Assembly (NCBI GenBank): GCA_026770585.1
Contig: MU647544.1
Span: 53,486 to 87,984, forward strand
Direction: 5' to 3'
From: Baffinella frigidus
Lineage: Eukaryota; Cryptophyceae; Cryptomonadales; Baffinellaceae
Length of the DNA stretch: 34,499 bases
Shown here: in pieces, positions 32,239 through 34,499 of the stretch
How positions within the stretch are numbered: the first letter of the stretch is position 1
Layout: every line of letters starts with the position of its first letter
Program-made: the position numbers and the translations under genes
Notes under the pieces: model-generated
The model's database searches: none
Seen by the model: the letters and a program-made list of their open reading frames with translations, nothing else
Told to the model about the DNA's origin: nothing

Positions 32239-34010
32239 GATTCTTCTACGAGACTGGTCCAAACACCCCCCCCCGGACACCCGAACCGTAACTGTAAATA
32301 CCGTTTTCGAAAACATGACATAGTCTTCTCTCAACCCGTTGTGTCTTGCAGTTGCCCCACTCTTGCTCATCGGAAGGACGTCTTTGCTCTGTATTAGCAC
32401 TTTAACTGGGAGCTTCAATTTCTACTCAAGGTTGTTTAAACAGGAAAAATACAACCCAACCCCTCTAAATTCCAATCCCTCTAAATTCCGAACCTTTGGG
32501 TTGTTGCATTTCCCGAATTATGCAAACCACTGCCGATAACCCAAAACTCCCTTGCAACAGGTCGACCCCAACACCGGAAAGCGGATCTTTTTCCAGATTC
32601 AGATCCAACTCGCTTGCCCACTCTGCATTGAAGACGGATGCCCCGAAAAATGTGTGCACCTGTTACATTTAGTCCCAGAATGGCAGAGTTCAACGAGGCA
32701 TACAAGGCTCAAGACGTAATAAGCCTCAAACCTCCTGTTTCCCGATAGTGTTGAATGCCTTGTTGCTAGCGCTGTATAGACGCCAACTGTCAGTCAACTA
32801 ACTGGTTCTGGGGTTTACAGTATTATGCAAGATCGACCGGACTTGATCCAATCTGAACTGGCAGGGCTCGCATTTGATGCTCAGGTTGCCCCCATCCCAT
32901 CTCTCATAAACAAATCCCTTAACCCCCAAAACGCAAAAGACTGAACGCGAACCCCCGAATACAGCAATCAATCTTCCGAAGTGTCGATATCGAAACCATG
33001 TTTTCTCAACCCGCTTATCCAAGTGTAATCTCCGAAGATGTGTTTATCGTCATAGATCCAGTTGACACCCTCCCCAATTCCCAATATAAATTATAATATA
33101 AACACCCTCACACCCTAAATTATAATATAAACACCAACACAATACAAATTGAAACGAATCTGTAACCACGTTATCACTAAACCCCAAGAACACCCCAACC
33201 AGGCTGCTGGAGGTCCTTCGAGTGACTATGCATTCTGCACCTTCACGCGCCTACGTGGGAATGTAAAAGTCATCGGCGCGGAAGTACTTTCTGGGTGTAA
33301 GGAACCACAGAAGCAATTCGACTTGGTAGCGGACCACATCCGCCGTATCAGACTTAACACCAGATGGTCAAACTCCCGTATTGTTGTCTATGTAGAGCGA
33401 AACCTAGGACATGAGGCAGAACACCACCGACACGCCCTCAAGGACCTTGCAGGTGTGTTTTTCAGAGAGGATCCCAAGTCTGGACGGGTCGGTCTTCTCA
33501 CTACAAATGACATCAAGCACGGCATGGCCACGCTGATGAACATTATGTTGCGCGAGAACCGGCTCTGTATTCTACCCGAAGCAGATATGGTGTGCCGCGA
33601 CGCACATGAGTTTGTTATTCGTCTACGTGAACAGATGGCAGTATATTCTTGTATAGTCCACCCCCACACTCTATCCACACACTCCACCCCCACACTCCAT
33701 CCACACACTCCACCCCCACACTCCATCCTACCCGCTCCCCATGCAATAAACACAGACCCCTGTCCATGCACTGAACACAGACCCTGTACAACAATTAAAT
33801 TACAAGTTCTAATCCCCAAATCCTGGCACAGATCAATTCAAAGATGCAAGCGACACGTTTGGAAAACAGCGAGTGGCGCTCACAGGCAAAGTCGGTGGTA
33901 TGAAGGACGACATAATTATCGCACTACAGCTAGGTATATTTTTCACAGACTGGGATAGCCAACACGGACTTCAATGCTATGGAGAGGGAGGTGATCTGCG
34001 CAAGTTTTGA
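32239..34010 (+). CDS. Terminase large subunit (herpes/mirus type), multi-exon, 5' part not found
   Basis: The genome-packaging motor and nuclease. Proposed exons: 32239?-32256, 32352-~32443, 32561-32715, 32821-32884, 32965-33060, 33203-33650 and 33832-34010. All junctions after 32561 keep phase and use GT-AG. The first exons give FFYETV and PLLLIGR...ISTLTGS...NFYS, the post-Walker B and coupling (C-motif) region of herpes-type terminases. Next comes a Cys pair region (CPLC, C-x-x-x-C-x-H) and an ELAGLAFD segment. The RNase H-like nuclease follows: first Asp in FIVIDP, then GGPSSDYAFCT, catalytic Glu in VYVERN, and last Asp in GGMKDDIIIALQLG. AATAAA lies about 10 bp after the stop. The Walker A region is absent from the segment. 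The junction after NFYS is unresolved: an in-frame TAA lies at about 32537 and no GT donor of the right phase is seen. Confidence 0.85.
32716..32820 (+). other. Terminase intron (105 nt)
   Basis: Donor GAC|GTAATA, acceptor GGTTTACAG, branch-like CAACTAAC about 25 nt before the acceptor; phase 2 on both sides. Confidence 0.75.
32885..32964 (+). other. Terminase intron (80 nt)
   Basis: Donor CAG|GTTGCC, acceptor GAATACAG; phase 0 on both sides. Reading through instead meets a stop shortly after. Confidence 0.65.
33061..33202 (+). other. Terminase intron (142 nt) inside the nuclease motif
   Basis: Donor GATCCA|GTTGAC, acceptor CCAACCAG|GCT; phase 0. Removal joins the catalytic IDP motif to the AGGPSSDYA motif. 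It contains two copies of TAAATTATAATATAAACACC. Confidence 0.85.
33651..33831 (+). other. Terminase intron (181 nt) with tandem repeat
   Basis: Donor TCTT|GTATAG, acceptor CTGGCACAG; phase 1 on both sides. It contains three CACACTCCA(T/C)CC-type repeats (about 33660-33730). Confidence 0.8.
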
Positions 34011-34183
34011 GACCATTGATAATAAAATGTTTAAGTACCAATTACATCCGCACATACTTTGTGTCACATTATACTACATTATTCACTGTCTAACCGCCAT
34101 TACGCAATAAATCTACCCTTTGCGTCCACCGGCATCGTCGCCACTATTTGGTTTATTTGGTCCGTATGGACCTTGTTTCGATG
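34011..34183. terminator. Convergent 3' region with poly(A) signals
   Basis: AATAAAATG about 10 bp after the terminase stop (34020-34026), and a sequence GTTTATTTGG near 34150 whose reverse complement supplies AAATAAAC for the minus-strand repeat protein. Confidence 0.45.
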
Positions 34184-34499
34184 TCACGCAAACTTGCGTT
34201 TCTCTTCTTCAGTCCACTTGCGTGCCGGCCACGGAGAGTCCGGAAAATCTTCCGGCCACGGAAGACGGTCACGGAGAGCCCGCCAACGAGGGTCCGGAAA
34301 ATCGTTCCCTTCATTTGTACCATCCACGATAGGTGGGATGTACACAAACTTGCGTTTCTCTTCTGGAGTCCACTTGATTGCCGACCACGGAGATTCCGGA
34401 AAATCTTCCGGCCACCCAGGCGTGTCCCAGTATTGACGCCAAACAGGGTCCTGAAAATCGTTCCCTCCATTTGTACCATCCACGATAGGTGGGATGTAC
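34184..34499 (-). CDS. C-terminal part of a 52-residue-repeat protein, 5' incomplete
   Basis: The frame is open to the window edge and ends at 34184. It shows one complete repeat of about 52 residues and a final repeat of 48. Each starts IVDGTN-x-GNDF, then DP-x-W, WPEDFP-x-SPW, KW-x-x-EEKRKF. The unit is acidic and Trp/Pro-rich. The end of the upstream repeat (YIPP) is visible at the edge. No family is recognised. It is convergent with the terminase, about 170 bp beyond its stop. Confidence 0.65.
   Translation of the reverse strand, partial: YIPPIVDGTNGGNDFQDPVWRQYWDTPGWPEDFPESPWSAIKWTPEEKRKFVYIPPIVDGTNEGNDFPDPRWRALRDRLPWPEDFPDSPWPARKWTEEEKRKFA

Noticed and set aside
32134-33022. Minus-strand frames that can also be joined through GT-AG-like sites
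   Set aside because: They are complements of terminase exons; the plus strand carries recognised terminase motifs in consistent phase.

Overview
The window looks like part of a large nuclear-replicating double-stranded DNA virus of the herpesvirus/mirusvirus lineage (Duplodnaviria), or such a virus integrated in a protist-type genome. The main evidence is a herpes/mirus-type large terminase at the right end (about 32239-34010, + strand), broken into at least seven exons by short spliceosomal-looking introns. The other signs are eukaryotic: TATA boxes 35-75 bp before many start codons, AATAAA/ATTAAA signals after stop codons, a clear GT-AG intron in a DUF2828 gene, and protein families typical of eukaryotes and giant viruses (ankyrin repeats, DUF2828, TCP11-like). 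No capsid, polymerase or portal gene is recognised, the host is unknown, and the lineage call rests mostly on the terminase.

Layout. 0.3-3.3 kb: a zinc-finger gene (-), a repeat-rich gene (+) flanked by two copies of a putative Pol III small-RNA gene, and a small basic gene (-). 3.5-6.0 kb: a spliced DUF2828 protein (TROVE/vWA-like) with an intact MIDAS. 6.2-8.7 kb: minus-strand genes of unknown function, separated by a duplicated bidirectional poly(A) cassette. 8.7-10.6 kb: a hairpin plus AT-rich repeats, then a second DUF2828-like protein without the vWA half. 10.7-13.5 kb: a small two-part ORF, an ankyrin protein, a very short TATA-to-AATAAA unit and two divergent membrane proteins. 13.7-19.3 kb: five GC3-rich genes of unknown or TCP11-like type, with a tandem 123-bp promoter module. 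19.6-26.6 kb: a large TCP11-like protein and a 1247-residue protein joining a PD-(D/E)XK-like nuclease region to a long coiled coil. 27-31.5 kb: a small Pro-rich protein, a multi-pass membrane protein, two ankyrin genes and an HTH/bZIP-like protein. 32.2-34.5 kb: the terminase and the end of a 52-residue-repeat protein that runs off the window.

The most interesting proposal is a possible viral Ro/Y-like RNA-protein system. Two DUF2828/TROVE-like proteins lie near two small-RNA loci that share an upstream element, a TATA-like box at -30, a terminal stem with a compensatory base change, a conserved hairpin and a T5 terminator, all at conserved spacing. The RNA structure is read directly from sequence; the functional link to DUF2828 is inference.

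Two general features stand out. Nearly every gene carries an in-frame minisatellite whose unit is a multiple of 3. CACGTG palindromes and CTAAAAATAG/TATTTTTAG elements recur in intergenic promoter positions.
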